Positions 9,244 through 18,569 of a stretch of 64,000 nt of DNA are shown in pieces. Under the pieces are notes generated by a model. It was not told the DNA's origin. It searched no databases and worked only from the letters and a program-made list of their open reading frames with translations. The position numbers and the translations under genes were made by a program. The stretch covers positions 186,001 through 250,000 of the forward strand of contig JAHELC010000002.1 in NCBI GenBank assembly GCA_024644405.1, read 5' to 3'. Origin of the DNA: Nitrospinaceae bacterium (GTDB lineage Bacteria > Nitrospinota > Nitrospinia > Nitrospinales > Nitrospinaceae). Numbering within the stretch: the first letter of the stretch is position 1; every line of letters begins with the position of its first letter.

Positions 9244-9798
9244 TCAACCCTCCAGGACATCTTTTTCCTTGCCCTGAACGATCTTGTCCACCTCAGCCAC
9301 ATACTTGTCGGTGGCTTTCTGAATCTCGTCGTGACCCTTGTGCTCCTCGTCCTTGGAAATGGAGTGGTCCTTTTCCATGGATTTGAGCTTGTCATTGAAG
9401 TCGCGCCGGATGTTGCGAATCGCGATTTTACAATCCTCGCCATACTTCTTGACTACCTTGGTGAGCTGCTGCCGACGTTCGGTGGTCAGCGGGGGAATAG
9501 TCAGACGGATGACTTTTCCGTCGTTGGAAGGGGTCAGCCCCAAGTCCGACACCTGAATGGCCTTTTCGATCAATGGCAACATGGTGGAATCCCAGGGGGC
9601 GATGGTAATGGTCTTGCTGTCCGGCACTCCAAGTGTCGCGGTTTGAGCCAGCGGAGTGGGGTTGCCGTAATAATCGATCTTGATATCCTCCACCAGAGCC
9701 ACCGAAGCGCGACCGGTCCGGACCTTGCCCAGCTCGGTGTGCAGGTGATCGATGGAGGCTTTCATTTTTTGTTCCGAATCTTTTATATGATTGTCCAT
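9244..9798 (-). CDS. frr: Ribosome recycling factor
   Basis: RRF splits post-termination ribosomes together with EF-G. The 184-residue length is standard. The sequence shows LHTELGKVRTGRAS, IDYYGNPTPLAQ and TEERRQQL-type helix (TTERRQQLTKVVKKYGED). It starts one base after the pyrH stop, so the two are probably co-translated. Confidence 0.96.
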   Translation of the reverse strand: MDNHIKDSEQKMKASIDHLHTELGKVRTGRASVALVEDIKIDYYGNPTPLAQTATLGVPDSKTITIAPWDSTMLPLIEKAIQVSDLGLTPSNDGKVIRLTIPPLTTERRQQLTKVVKKYGEDCKIAIRNIRRDFNDKLKSMEKDHSISKDEEHKGHDEIQKATDKYVAEVDKIVQGKEKDVLEG

Positions 9799-9799
9799 A

Positions 9800-10522
9800 T
9801 CAATTTGACCCTACAGTGGTTCCAATTTTTTCCCCTAAAAGCACCCGCTTGATACTGTCTTTCTGCTGGACGTTGAAAATGACCATCGGCAGTTTATTAT
9901 CCATACACAGGGACACCGAGGTGGAGTCCATTACCTTGAGCCCCATGTTCAACAAATCGATGTAGGATAATTCGGTAAACTTGGTCGCTTGCGAATCTTT
10001 CATGGGATCGGCGGAGTAAACGCCGTCCACTTTGGTGGCCTTGAAAATCACCTGGGCCTCGATTTCGATAGCCCTCAGCGAAGCCGCCGTGTCCGTAGTG
10101 AAATAAGGGTTGCCGGTGCCCGCGGCAAATATCACCACGCGGCCCTTTTCCAAGTGCCGGATCGCCCGTCGTCGGACATAGGGTTCGGCCACCTGCCGGA
10201 TTTCCAGGGCGGTCAACACCCGTGTCGGAACGCCGTTGCTCTCCAAGGCGTTTTGCAGGGCCAGGCTGTTGATCACCGTGGCCAGCATGCCCATGTAATC
10301 GGCAGTGACCCGCTCCATACCCAGACTGCTGGCAGTGGCTCCACGCAATATGTTGCCGCCGCCGATAACGATGGCAATCTCCACTCCCATGTTCTTGGCT
10401 TCCGCCACTTCCGCCGCAATACTGTTGAGCGCTTCCTGATCAATCCCAAATCCGCCGTTTTCAGCGGCCAGGCTTTCACCGCCCAATTTCAAAAGTACCC
10501 GATCGTAAATGGGCTTGTCCAA
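9800..10522 (-). CDS. pyrH: UMP kinase
   Basis: The amino-acid-kinase-fold UMP kinase phosphorylates UMP to [27 protein letters not shown] and [15 protein letters not shown] are the phosphate- and nucleotide-binding motifs. I place the start at a TTG (10522), which has AGGGGG seven bases upstream and gives the usual length of about 240 residues. An upstream TTG at 10555 would overlap the end of tsf. The gene follows tsf and precedes frr, as in most bacteria. Confidence 0.94.
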   Translation of the reverse strand: MDKPIYDRVLLKLGGESLAAENGGFGIDQEALNSIAAEVAEAKNMGVEIAIVIGGGNILRGATASSLGMERVTADYMGMLATVINSLALQNALESNGVPTRVLTALEIRQVAEPYVRRRAIRHLEKGRVVIFAAGTGNPYFTTDTAASLRAIEIEAQVIFKATKVDGVYSADPMKDSQATKFTELSYIDLLNMGLKVMDSTSVSLCMDNKLPMVIFNVQQKDSIKRVLLGEKIGTTVGSN

Positions 10523-10538
10523 AAAAACCCCCTGTGGT

Positions 10539-11132
10539 TTACTTGCTGATTTCAAAACGCGTAAAAGCGCCGACCGTAATATTTTCTCCCAGCTTGGCGA
10601 TTTTCTGCTTGATCAATTCCTGAATGGTCAAATCGCCATCCTTGATGAACGTCTGATCCAGCAGACAATTCTCCTCATAGAACTTCGACATTTTACCGTC
10701 GACAATTTTGTCGATGATGTTGTCGGGCTTGCCGGATTCACGCGCCTGGTGGGCGAAAATTTCCCGCTCCTGGTCCATCACCTCCGGCGTCACATCATCG
10801 CGCGAAGTGAAGCGCGGCTTGGCGGCGGCAATATGCATGGCGATATCTTTCAGTAACTCCCTGAATTCATCGGTATTGGCGACAAAGTCGGTTTCGCACT
10901 GGAGATTCACCAGCACGCCGATTTTGTTGCCGGCGTGAATATAGGAACCGATCGCGCCGTCGCCCGTGCTCCGGTCGCCCTTTTTATCGGCTTTTGCCAT
11001 GCCTTTCTTGCGCAGGTGGGTGATCGCCTCTTCAATATCGCCCTTGGTTTCCTTGAGCGCATTTTTACATTCCATGATGCCCGCCCCGGACTGCTGGCGA
11101 AGCGTTTTGACCATATCCGCTGTTACTTCCAT
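10539..11132 (-). CDS. tsf: Translation elongation factor Ts (short form)
   Basis: EF-Ts is the nucleotide exchange factor for EF-Tu. The N-terminal UBA-like segment [20 protein letters not shown] and the core motif [12 protein letters not shown] (Asp-Phe contacts EF-Tu) are present. At 197 residues it is the short form, with a single core subdomain, as in many non-enteric bacteria. It has a good AGGAG ribosome binding site. Confidence 0.96.
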   Translation of the reverse strand: MEVTADMVKTLRQQSGAGIMECKNALKETKGDIEEAITHLRKKGMAKADKKGDRSTGDGAIGSYIHAGNKIGVLVNLQCETDFVANTDEFRELLKDIAMHIAAAKPRFTSRDDVTPEVMDQEREIFAHQARESGKPDNIIDKIVDGKMSKFYEENCLLDQTFIKDGDLTIQELIKQKIAKLGENITVGAFTRFEISK

Positions 11133-11240
11133 TCTCTCAATTCTCCTCTGTCTGTATATTTGATTTATGCAATCGGCGGCGTTGTCTGTCCCGCATCCAT
11201 CTACTGAACCGTGAATTCAGGATACGATGAACCAAGGTGA

Positions 11241-11259
11241 CCGGTAACTCTGTTACCGG
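11241..11259. repeat. Hairpin in the rpsB-tsf spacer
   Basis: CCGGTAAC (11241-11248), loop TCT, GTTACCGG (11252-11259) is a perfect 8-bp stem in the 207-base gap between rpsB and tsf. No T-run follows on the minus strand, so it may be an RNA-stability or attenuation element. Confidence 0.45.
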
Positions 11260-11339
11260 AACTTTCTGCCGCTCAATACTCTAAAATGTGAAATACGGAT
11301 TTCCCCTGTCCCGAACCCGGGAATGACCCCGCCGTTTCC

Positions 11340-12314
11340 TCAGGCGGAAACGGGTTTTTCCTCAGCGCTCTCACTGGAATCCGAATCCGAATCTGCCTTG
11401 GCGGGTGCTTCAACGGCAGTCGGTTTTTTGGCTTCCTTGACAGCAGGTGGGCTATCAGCCTTCTTCGCGGCGGCCTTTTTCTGTTCCGTCTTGGGAGGCT
11501 TTTTGGCAGCCGCGGCGGCTTTCTTGGCCGCAGCTTCCTTGGCGGCGGCCGCTTCTTTTTCTTTGGCAGCCGCTTCTTTGATGGCTGCTTCCTTGGCGGC
11601 CGCTTCCTGTTTTTCCTTTTGCACGGCCTTGTAGATTTCCTGGCCTTCGAGGCAAATATCCGCAATGCGGCTGGCAAACAGGTCGATCGAACGAATCGCA
11701 TCGTCGTTCCCGGGGATCACGTAATCTATCCCGTCCGGGTCACAGTTGGTGTCCACGATCGCCACCACCTTGATCCCCAGCTTGATCGCTTCCGCCATCG
11801 CAATGCGTTCCTTCCGGGTATCCACGACAAACATGATGTCGGGAAGGTCCTTCATGTTCTTGATGCCCCTCAGAAACTTGTTGAGCTTTTCGATTTCCTT
11901 GCGCTTGTTCTGGGCTTCCTTTTTATGCAACTGCTCGAACTGGGTTTCCTCTTCCAACCGTTCCAATTCGAGGAGACGCTGGATACTTTTTCGAATGGTG
12001 GCGAAATTGGTGAGCGTGCCGCCCAGCCAGCGCTGATTGATGTAATACATCCCGGCCCGTTCCGCCTGCTCGGCAATCAACTCCTGCGCCTGTTTTTTGG
12101 TTGCGACAAACAGAATCTTTTTACCCTGCTGTGATACATTCCTTAAATATTTCTCGGCTTCCTTGAAATGAGTCAACGTTTTCTGGAGGTTGACGATATG
12201 GATTCCGTTGCGGGACCCATAAATGTACTTCTTCATCTTGGGATTCCAGCGCGTGGTCTGATGACCAAAGTGCACCCCGGCCTCCAGCAGTTGATTCATG
12301 GTAATTTCAGACAT
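11340..12314 (-). CDS. rpsB: 30S ribosomal protein S2 with long Ala/Lys-rich C-terminal tail
   Basis: Residues 1 to about 230 are a normal S2 ([59 protein letters not shown]). About 95 extra residues follow. These are a helical Ala/Glu/Lys run (repeats of AAAKE), then a Pro/Lys-rich part, ending in an acidic Ser-rich tail. S2 is usually 230-260 residues, so the tail is unusual. It heads the rpsB-tsf-pyrH-frr operon and has a good AAGGAG ribosome binding site. Confidence 0.96.
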   Translation of the reverse strand: MSEITMNQLLEAGVHFGHQTTRWNPKMKKYIYGSRNGIHIVNLQKTLTHFKEAEKYLRNVSQQGKKILFVATKKQAQELIAEQAERAGMYYINQRWLGGTLTNFATIRKSIQRLLELERLEEETQFEQLHKKEAQNKRKEIEKLNKFLRGIKNMKDLPDIMFVVDTRKERIAMAEAIKLGIKVVAIVDTNCDPDGIDYVIPGNDDAIRSIDLFASRIADICLEGQEIYKAVQKEKQEAAAKEAAIKEAAAKEKEAAAAKEAAAKKAAAAAKKPPKTEQKKAAAKKADSPPAVKEAKKPTAVEAPAKADSDSDSSESAEEKPVSA

Positions 12315-12420
12315 ACATTCTCCTTAAGAATTGGGTTGGATCCACCGCTCCCTTCATTCCGGCGCAGAAACCTTGCGGTCACCCCTGCTCCAGTCCGGCA
12401 GCGTGCGAGTTAAATAATTG

Positions 12421-12442
12421 AAAAATAGCACTTTAAGGTGCT
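12421..12442 (-). terminator. Weak terminator or leader hairpin before rpsB
   Basis: Read on the minus strand, AGCAC-loop-GTGCT (12442-12427) is followed by ATTTTT. The stem is only 5 bp. It lies between the PFK stop and the rpsB start, so it could end PFK transcripts or act in the rpsB leader. Confidence 0.35.
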
Positions 12443-12538
12443 TTTAGCAAAATATAGTGCTGTGGCGATAGCTTACCACAGGGGGTAAGTGGAGGCAAGG
12501 GCAATACGCAGGCAAAGTGTTTAAAAAGAAGGGGTAAC

Positions 12539-13735
12539 CTAATCTTCGCAGGACATGATGAACAGGGGTTTGTTTTCAAAACTCCGGTAGTCGGGGCGGA
12601 AGCGGTCGGTATTGTAATGCTTCTGTATATTCACGCGCTTTTTGCTGGCGATGACTTCCTTTAATTCGACGTCGCCGTATTTACCGTCGCGCAGGCTGAC
12701 CAGCCGTCCACGCTTGCCTGCCAGCAACAGGTTGAGGGCTATATTGCCGTAGGCGACGGGCACGATGGAATCGATGGCATCGGGATGCCCCGACCGCACC
12801 AGGTAGCCCAACCGCTGGTTGATGATCCCCACCTGTTCGCCGTTGTTGTATTGCGGCGACAGCTCCTTGAGGCGCGCCGCCACCTGGTCGCCGATGCCGC
12901 CGAGTTTTTTATGACCATACGCATCGGCTTCCTCGCCCTCGAACACCATGCCTCCGTCCGCGAACCGGGCGCCTTCGGAAACGATCGCGATGGAATAGTT
13001 GCTGGGATTCCGTCGCCGGTCTTCGGACAAAATCTCGGTCAGCCGTTCCATGTCGAACGGATGTTCGGGAATGAGGCACCGGTTGCAGGCCCCCGCCATA
13101 GCGGGCAAAAGCGCGCTGAATCCGGCATAGCGCCCGAACACTTCGACCACCAGGAACCGTTCATGCGATCCTGCCGAAGTGCGCAACTGATTGGACAGTT
13201 CGATCGTACGCGTGACGCAGGTGCTGAAGCCGAGACAGTAGTCGGTACCCGCCACATCATTGTCCATCGTTTTAGGGATCGCCACCACGGGGCATCCCTC
13301 CTGGTGCAGGCGCCAGGCATAACTCAAAGTATCGTCGCCGCCGATGGGAATGAGATGATCGATGCCCAGGTGATCCAGATTCTGGATCACCTCCGGCGTC
13401 AGGTCGTTGATCTCCTGCGCATAGGCTTTTTGCAAAGGCGGCGGCACCGCTTTCTTTTTAACCTTGGAGGGCTGGGTGCGCGAGGTGTGCAGAAACGTAC
13501 CGCCGGTCCGGCCGACCTTGTTGACGGTCTCCCCGGTCAGCACCTGGCAATAATCCTGTTCTGCCGCCGGGCGGTCGCGGTCGATGCGGATCAGCCCCTC
13601 CCAACCCTTGCGGATGCCCAGCACGCGGTAACCTTCGCGCTGGGCGCGCACGGTAATGGCGCGGATCGCCGGGTTGAGTCCCGGCACATCGCCCCCGCCC
13701 GTCAATATTCCAATTGTTCCTTTAATTTTCGCCAT
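12539..13735 (-). CDS. 6-phosphofructokinase, probably pyrophosphate-dependent
   Basis: A 398-residue PFK family enzyme (fructose 6-phosphate phosphorylation). Motifs: GILTGGGDVPGLNPAIRA at the N-terminus; PIGGDDTLSYA, where ATP enzymes normally have GGDGS; and PKTMDND, where ATP enzymes have PGTIDND. Asp and Lys at these positions are the accepted markers of PPi dependence, so PPi is the likely phosphate donor (family knowledge applied to visible residues). The start MAKIKGTIGIL at 13735 is chosen over 13774, because it gives a normal N-terminus and only a 14-base overlap with rimO upstream. Confidence 0.9.
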   Translation of the reverse strand: MAKIKGTIGILTGGGDVPGLNPAIRAITVRAQREGYRVLGIRKGWEGLIRIDRDRPAAEQDYCQVLTGETVNKVGRTGGTFLHTSRTQPSKVKKKAVPPPLQKAYAQEINDLTPEVIQNLDHLGIDHLIPIGGDDTLSYAWRLHQEGCPVVAIPKTMDNDVAGTDYCLGFSTCVTRTIELSNQLRTSAGSHERFLVVEVFGRYAGFSALLPAMAGACNRCLIPEHPFDMERLTEILSEDRRRNPSNYSIAIVSEGARFADGGMVFEGEEADAYGHKKLGGIGDQVAARLKELSPQYNNGEQVGIINQRLGYLVRSGHPDAIDSIVPVAYGNIALNLLLAGKRGRLVSLRDGKYGDVELKEVIASKKRVNIQKHYNTDRFRPDYRSFENKPLFIMSCED

Positions 13736-15083
13736 TGTTGTTACCGTCCGCAGTGGGTGTCGCGACCAGATCATAATCCAGCGCGCCGGTGATGCGCACG
13801 GGAATGATCTCTCCCGGTTCGGCCGCGCATTGTTCGAGAATCGTCTGCCCGTCCACCTCCGGTCCCTGGAACGGCAAACGTCCCAGCATCAATAACCCGT
13901 CGTCGTCCATCCCCTCCACCAGCGCCGGATGGGTTTGCCCGACGCGTTCCTTGTTTTTACGGAGGACGATTTCCCGCTGTGCGGCCATTAATTGCTCGCG
14001 CCGTGCCGCGCCCACTTCCGGCTCAACTTTGTCGGAGTAATCGAACGCGGTGGTCCCCGGTTCGTCGGAGTAAGCGAACACGCCGACGTGATCGAACTCC
14101 ACCTCTTTAATAAATTTTAGCAGGTGCTGAAAGTGCTCTTCCGTCTCGCCGGGGAAACCCGTAATGAACGTGGTGCGCAACGCCACGCCGGGGATGCGCT
14201 GGCGTAACTGTTCGATCATCTTCCGCACTCCGGACTCCGTCTCCTGCCGCTTCATGTGTTTCAGCATGAAATCGTGCGTATGCTGCAGAGGCACGTCGAT
14301 GTATTTGCATACTCGGTCGATACGCTGCACGGCATCCATCAACTCCGTAGTCAGCACCGTGGGATAGTTGTAGAACAGGCGTATCCAGTCGACCCCTTGC
14401 GCCTCCGCCATCACTTCCAACAATTGAATGAGACCGCGTTTCATGCCGAGGTCGTAACCATAGAGCGTGGTGTCCTGCGACACGAGATTGAATTCGCGCA
14501 CACCGCGCGCGGCCAACTGTTTCACCTCGTTGAGAATCGACTCCAGCGAGCGGCTCTGTATCGGACCGCGCAGTTTGGGGATGATGCAGAACGCGCATTT
14601 GTTGGAGCATCCTTCGGCAATTTTGACATAGGCGGAATAAAACGGCGTGGTCAGAACACGGTTGCCGGGTGACTCAAAATACTGCGCCGGTTCGTGCACG
14701 TGGTTGCGCTGTTGGGATCGGCCGGAGCCGTTCAACAGATGCTTGAGCATCGGGTACTGTTTGGTGCCGAGCAGGTGATCGATTTCCGGGATCTCTTTCA
14801 ACAGGTCTTCGGGATGGCGTTCCGCCAGGCAACCGGTGACGATCAATTGCTCGCACCGGCCGCCGGTTTTGTGCCCGGCCATTTCCAGAATCGTGTCGAC
14901 CGATTCCTTGACTGACGATTGCAGAAACCCGCAGGTGTTGACGATGATCACGTCCGCCTCCGACTCATCCGGCGTCATCTCATAGCCGGACATCCCCAAA
15001 TCGCCGAGCAGGGCTTCGGAGTCGACCAGGTTTTTCGGACAGCCGAGGCTGACCATTCCTATTTTTTTAGGCGTTGTATTCAT
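13722..15083 (-). CDS. rimO: Ribosomal protein S12 methylthiotransferase RimO
   Basis: A 453-residue radical-SAM methylthiotransferase that modifies S12 at its conserved Asp. The N-terminal UPF0004 domain starts IGMVSLGCPKNLVDSE. The radical SAM cluster is EGCSNKCAFCIIP (CxxxCxxC). The C-terminal part is a TRAM-like RNA/protein-binding domain. SLGCPKNxVD distinguishes RimO from MiaB. It overlaps the downstream PFK gene by 14 bases. Confidence 0.95.
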   Translation of the reverse strand: MNTTPKKIGMVSLGCPKNLVDSEALLGDLGMSGYEMTPDESEADVIIVNTCGFLQSSVKESVDTILEMAGHKTGGRCEQLIVTGCLAERHPEDLLKEIPEIDHLLGTKQYPMLKHLLNGSGRSQQRNHVHEPAQYFESPGNRVLTTPFYSAYVKIAEGCSNKCAFCIIPKLRGPIQSRSLESILNEVKQLAARGVREFNLVSQDTTLYGYDLGMKRGLIQLLEVMAEAQGVDWIRLFYNYPTVLTTELMDAVQRIDRVCKYIDVPLQHTHDFMLKHMKRQETESGVRKMIEQLRQRIPGVALRTTFITGFPGETEEHFQHLLKFIKEVEFDHVGVFAYSDEPGTTAFDYSDKVEPEVGAARREQLMAAQREIVLRKNKERVGQTHPALVEGMDDDGLLMLGRLPFQGPEVDGQTILEQCAAEPGEIIPVRITGALDYDLVATPTADGNNNGEN

Positions 15084-15150
15084 ATTCTTAAAAAGGAGTT
15101 ATACCGGCATCATACAACAAGTAGCGAAAAAGGAAGTTTAATTCTAAACA

Positions 15151-15239
15151 AAAATACAGATTCTTCGTCGCTAACGCTCCTCGGAATGACAATTCGATAA
15201 TTATTGTCAACCTGAGCGTCAGCGAAGGATCTGTGTTTT
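15151..15239. repeat. Imperfect palindromic intergenic repeat
   Basis: The left arm (15151-15192: AAAATACAGATTCTTCG..., ending TGACAA) is nearly the reverse complement of the right arm (15204-15239: TTGTCAACCTGAGCG..., ending ATCTGTGTTTT). A short AT-rich loop separates them. The arms resemble the widely dispersed bacterial AGATYCTTCGC...CTCAG.ATGACA repeat. It fills the gap between rimO and the mlaC-like gene. Confidence 0.7.
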
Positions 15240-15255
15240 AACTCTTATTCTCCGA

Positions 15256-15870
15256 TCATTTTTGGGCGGCCCTGAGTTTCTTCTGCATGCGCCGGACCAG
15301 TTCGGAATAGTCGTTTTTCCTGATAACCTTGTAAAACTGGGTGCGCAGGTTGTTGCGCATGCTCACCCCGTCGAGGATGACGTCCACCACCCGCCAGCGG
15401 GCGGAATTCTGCTCCAGTACAAAATCGATTCCCACTTCCCCCTCTTCCGGATGCCGTACGGTCAGGGGAACGGTGGCCTGTGCCCCATCCTTCTCGGTGG
15501 AGGCATAGTGGATATTCATCTCGCCAAAGAATTTGGAGGAATTGGGAAAAGCCACGTAGCGGAACAGGTCCCCCAGCAATTGCACAAACTCCTCCTGTTC
15601 TTTTGGGCTCCGCGCTTTCCAATATTTTCCCAGGGTTTTCTGGCTGACCTGTCGGACACCCAAATGAGCCAGCGCCTGACGGGAAATTTTTTCATTGGAC
15701 TGTTGCTGTTCCGGCGTCAGGGGTTTCTTGTGATGAACCTGTTGGATGGACTCCAACAGCTGTTGTACGGTGGCTTGCGGGGCGTCCGCCAGGGCGAAAT
15801 CCGGTGCGGGACCGGTCAGCCCAATCAGGGTGCAACAGGCGAACAGGGATAAGATTTTGAGAAGTTTCAT
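15256..15870 (-). CDS. mlaC: MlaC/Ttg2D-family phospholipid-binding protein
   Basis: A 204-residue secreted protein with an N-terminal signal peptide (hydrophobic LLKILSLFACCTLIGLTG, cleavage near ALA). The mature part matches MlaC: a C-terminal WRVVDVILDGVSMRNNLRTQF block and a conserved helical start. MlaC shuttles phospholipids across the periplasm between outer-membrane MlaA and the MlaFEDB transporter. No other mla gene is adjacent. Hopanoid producers also carry the related HpnM, so it could be the HpnM version. Confidence 0.85.
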   Translation of the reverse strand: MKLLKILSLFACCTLIGLTGPAPDFALADAPQATVQQLLESIQQVHHKKPLTPEQQQSNEKISRQALAHLGVRQVSQKTLGKYWKARSPKEQEEFVQLLGDLFRYVAFPNSSKFFGEMNIHYASTEKDGAQATVPLTVRHPEEGEVGIDFVLEQNSARWRVVDVILDGVSMRNNLRTQFYKVIRKNDYSELVRRMQKKLRAAQK

Positions 15871-15958
15871 GACTGGGGATATGTTACATTGACGAGTTAA
15901 AGAGTGCTGAACCTCCAGCTCCCACGGGCCTTGCCGGTCTTCCAGTATAACTTAAATC

Positions 15959-16738
15959 ATGAGCCGAACGACTCCCAAACTTGGATGCAGACTGCCCTCG
16001 ATTGCCGGGATTGCCGGTGCGGCTGTCCTGATACTGGGTGTTACCGTGTCCGCCGCGGCCCTAGAAAAAATGCCTGCTTCGTGCCAATTATATTCCGGTG
16101 AAGCCTCCCTGGACTCCCTGAAAAAAAGGGAGAGCCATTTGAAGGACGAGTTTCTTCTTTCAGCGTCGACCGCCAGCGGCGATCATTGTGAAATGGCGAA
16201 TATCCATTACAAACTGGCGCGCCTGTTGCCCGATCAGCAGGTTCAATATCTGAATTCCTGTATCGACCATTCCCAGCGAGCCATTCTCCGGGACTCTCAA
16301 TCCGGAGCCGGTTATTTTTTTAAAGGATTGTGCCTCGGACGGCTGGGGGAAATGAAGGGTATTTGGAACAGCCTCAAAATCATCACACCGGTCCGCGAAA
16401 ATATGGAAGCCGCGGCCAGGATAAATCCTGCGATCGACCATGGCGGACCGCACCGCGCGCTGGGCCGGCTTTATTTCAAATTGCCGGGAGTCCTCGGCGG
16501 CGACCTCAAAAAATCCATTGACCATTTGCTGAAAGCCGTGGATTATGGACCCCGGTACTGGGAAAATCACTATTTTCTCGCCGAGTCGTATTTTGAAAAT
16601 AAGCAATACCTTTTGGCGCGGTCCGAACTTCAAAGTGCGATGAAAATTGCGTCGCAGCCGAGTGACGACCCGGACAGCAAGTCCCGCACGGTCGAGTTTC
16701 AAAAGTTAATGAACGCCATCGAACGCAAACTGCACTGA
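15959..16738 (+). CDS. Secreted TPR protein, TRAP-associated TatT-like
   Basis: A 259-residue protein with a hydrophobic N-terminal export segment (residues 15-34). The C-terminal half has helical repeats typical of TatT/T-component TPR proteins: HGGPHRALGRLYFKLPG, GGDLKKSIDHLLKAV, then YFLAESYFENKQYLLARSEL. Conserved Cys pairs (CQLYSG, HCEMANIHYKL, YLNSCIDH, KGLCLGRL) may form disulfides in the periplasm. In known cases these proteins partner substrate-binding subunits of TRAP transporters; no TRAP genes are seen here. It ends six bases before recN. Confidence 0.6.
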   Translation: MSRTTPKLGCRLPSIAGIAGAAVLILGVTVSAAALEKMPASCQLYSGEASLDSLKKRESHLKDEFLLSASTASGDHCEMANIHYKLARLLPDQQVQYLNSCIDHSQRAILRDSQSGAGYFFKGLCLGRLGEMKGIWNSLKIITPVRENMEAAARINPAIDHGGPHRALGRLYFKLPGVLGGDLKKSIDHLLKAVDYGPRYWENHYFLAESYFENKQYLLARSELQSAMKIASQPSDDPDSKSRTVEFQKLMNAIERKLH

Positions 16739-16744
16739 GGCCCC

Positions 16745-18436
16745 ATGCTTCAGGAAATCCGCATCACCAATTTCGCCATCATCGAAAACCTCGCCATCGA
16801 GTTCCATTCCGGCCTCAACGTGTTGACCGGAGAAACCGGCGCCGGCAAATCGATCATCATCGATGCGCTCAACCTGATTCTAGGCGGCCGGGCGGATACC
16901 GACACCATCCGCTCCGGTGCGTCCACCGCCACCGTCGAAGCCTGTCTCACCCTCGACGATCCCAAAACCCTGGCGATGATCGCCGATCTCGGGATCGAAG
17001 TGGACAACGGGCAGGTGATCATCAAGCGCATCATTTCCAACAGCGACAAAAACCGGACGTACCTCAACAACAGCAACCTCACCGTTGCCGCCCTGTCCAA
17101 AATCGGCGACCGGTTGATCGACATCCACGGCCAACACGATCATCAATCCCTGCTGCATCCGGAAACGCACGTCGATCTGCTGGATCATTACGGGAAACTG
17201 CTGCCCGGCCGCGACGCGTTCGCGGAACACTACACCGCTTACCAGAAAAAAATTCAAACCCTCCGGCAGATGCAGACGCATCAGGGCGAACGCCTGCAGA
17301 GGCAGGACCTGCTCAATTTCCAGATCGGCGAGATCGACCATGCCGGTTTGTCCGTCGGCGAAGACGACGAATTGAGAAACGAAAAAAACAAATTGAACCA
17401 CGCCGAAAAACTGCACCAGTCGGTGCAGAACGCGCTGGACCTGCTGGTCGATGCCGAGGGATCAGCGCTGGAGTTGTTGGGGCGGGTCGACCGCGAACTG
17501 CAAAGCCTGCCGGAAATCGATCCGGCTCTGGAAACCCAGGCTCAGCGCGGGCAAACCGCCTACCTCGAGGCGCAGGAACTGGCGGAGGAATTGCGCGATT
17601 ATCAAAAGACGATCGAGTTCAACCCGGCACGCCTGGAAGAAATCGAGGACCGTCTCGCCGAAATCAACGGACTGAAGCGCAAGTACGGCAACGACATCGC
17701 CACTGTCCTCGAATACCGGGAAACCATCGGCAGTGAATTGGAAGCTCTTTCGATGGGTGAGGAATCGATAGACGCGCTGAAGGCGGAGATACAATCTCAG
17801 CAGAAGACCTTGGCCGAACTCGCCGTCGAGCTGGCGAAACAGCGGGAACAGGCCGCAGAGAAATTAAAGAAAGACGTGGAAAAGGAGTTGCGCGACCTGA
17901 GCATGAAACATGTGCAGTTCGGCGTGCGCTTTCTGTACGAACCCGATACGGAAGGCTTCACCACCTACAAAAACAAGAAGACGCGGACCCATGCCAACGG
18001 CATCGGCGAAATCGAGTTTTTATTCTCGCCGAATCCGGGAGAAGAGTTGCGCCCGCTGGCCAAGATCGCGTCCGGCGGTGAAATTTCACGGGTGATGCTG
18101 GCGCTCAAATCCATTCTGAACGAACAGGACCCGGTACCGGTCATGGTGTTCGATGAAGTGGATAGCGGCATCAGCGGCGGCGTAGCGGAAAAGGTCGGCG
18201 CCAAGCTGAAAAAGATTTCGCAACAGAAACAAATTTTCTCCATCACCCACCTGCCGCAAATCGCGGGCATGGCGGATTCCCACTACCGGGTGCACAAAAC
18301 GGTTTCCGGAAAACGCACCCGCTCCACCATCATCGAGTTGGACTACGAACACCGCGTGGAAGAAATCGCCCGCATGTCCGGCGGCGAAACCATCACCGCA
18401 ACCACACTCAAGCACGCCCGTGAGATGATCAAGTAA
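16745..18436 (+). CDS. recN: DNA repair protein RecN
   Basis: A 563-residue SMC-like ATPase for double-strand-break repair. Walker A is GETGAGKS at residues 29-36 in MLQEIRITNFAIIENL context. The central coiled coil spans about residues 150-370. The ABC signature (LAKIASGGEISRVMLALK) and Walker B (VMVFDEVDSGISGGVAE) follow. IDIHGQHDHQSLL is the RecN-specific Q-loop region. Full length, no defects. Confidence 0.97.
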   Translation: MLQEIRITNFAIIENLAIEFHSGLNVLTGETGAGKSIIIDALNLILGGRADTDTIRSGASTATVEACLTLDDPKTLAMIADLGIEVDNGQVIIKRIISNSDKNRTYLNNSNLTVAALSKIGDRLIDIHGQHDHQSLLHPETHVDLLDHYGKLLPGRDAFAEHYTAYQKKIQTLRQMQTHQGERLQRQDLLNFQIGEIDHAGLSVGEDDELRNEKNKLNHAEKLHQSVQNALDLLVDAEGSALELLGRVDRELQSLPEIDPALETQAQRGQTAYLEAQELAEELRDYQKTIEFNPARLEEIEDRLAEINGLKRKYGNDIATVLEYRETIGSELEALSMGEESIDALKAEIQSQQKTLAELAVELAKQREQAAEKLKKDVEKELRDLSMKHVQFGVRFLYEPDTEGFTTYKNKKTRTHANGIGEIEFLFSPNPGEELRPLAKIASGGEISRVMLALKSILNEQDPVPVMVFDEVDSGISGGVAEKVGAKLKKISQQKQIFSITHLPQIAGMADSHYRVHKTVSGKRTRSTIIELDYEHRVEEIARMSGGETITATTLKHAREMIK

Positions 18437-18445
18437 TGTCGGGTT

Positions 18446-18475
18446 TTCACCCTTCGACAAGCACAGGGTGACACC
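18446..18475. repeat. Dispersed palindromic repeat, copy A
   Basis: The element reads TCACCCTTCGACAAGCACAGGGTGACACC. CACCC and GGGTG form a short stem. It closely matches the element at 60516-60550. It lies just after recN and may affect mRNA ends. Confidence 0.65.
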
Positions 18476-18569
18476 GGCTGGCGCCGGAGGCAAATTGTAA
18501 TCCCCTAATGCACACAAGACGTTTCGATTGCCATAAACTGTCAGCCAGTTCCCCACCCCCGGCAGGAGG

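Noticed and set aside
12785-13792. 335-codon plus-strand frame opposite PFK
   Set aside because: Antisense shadow caused by GC-rich codons of the real gene.
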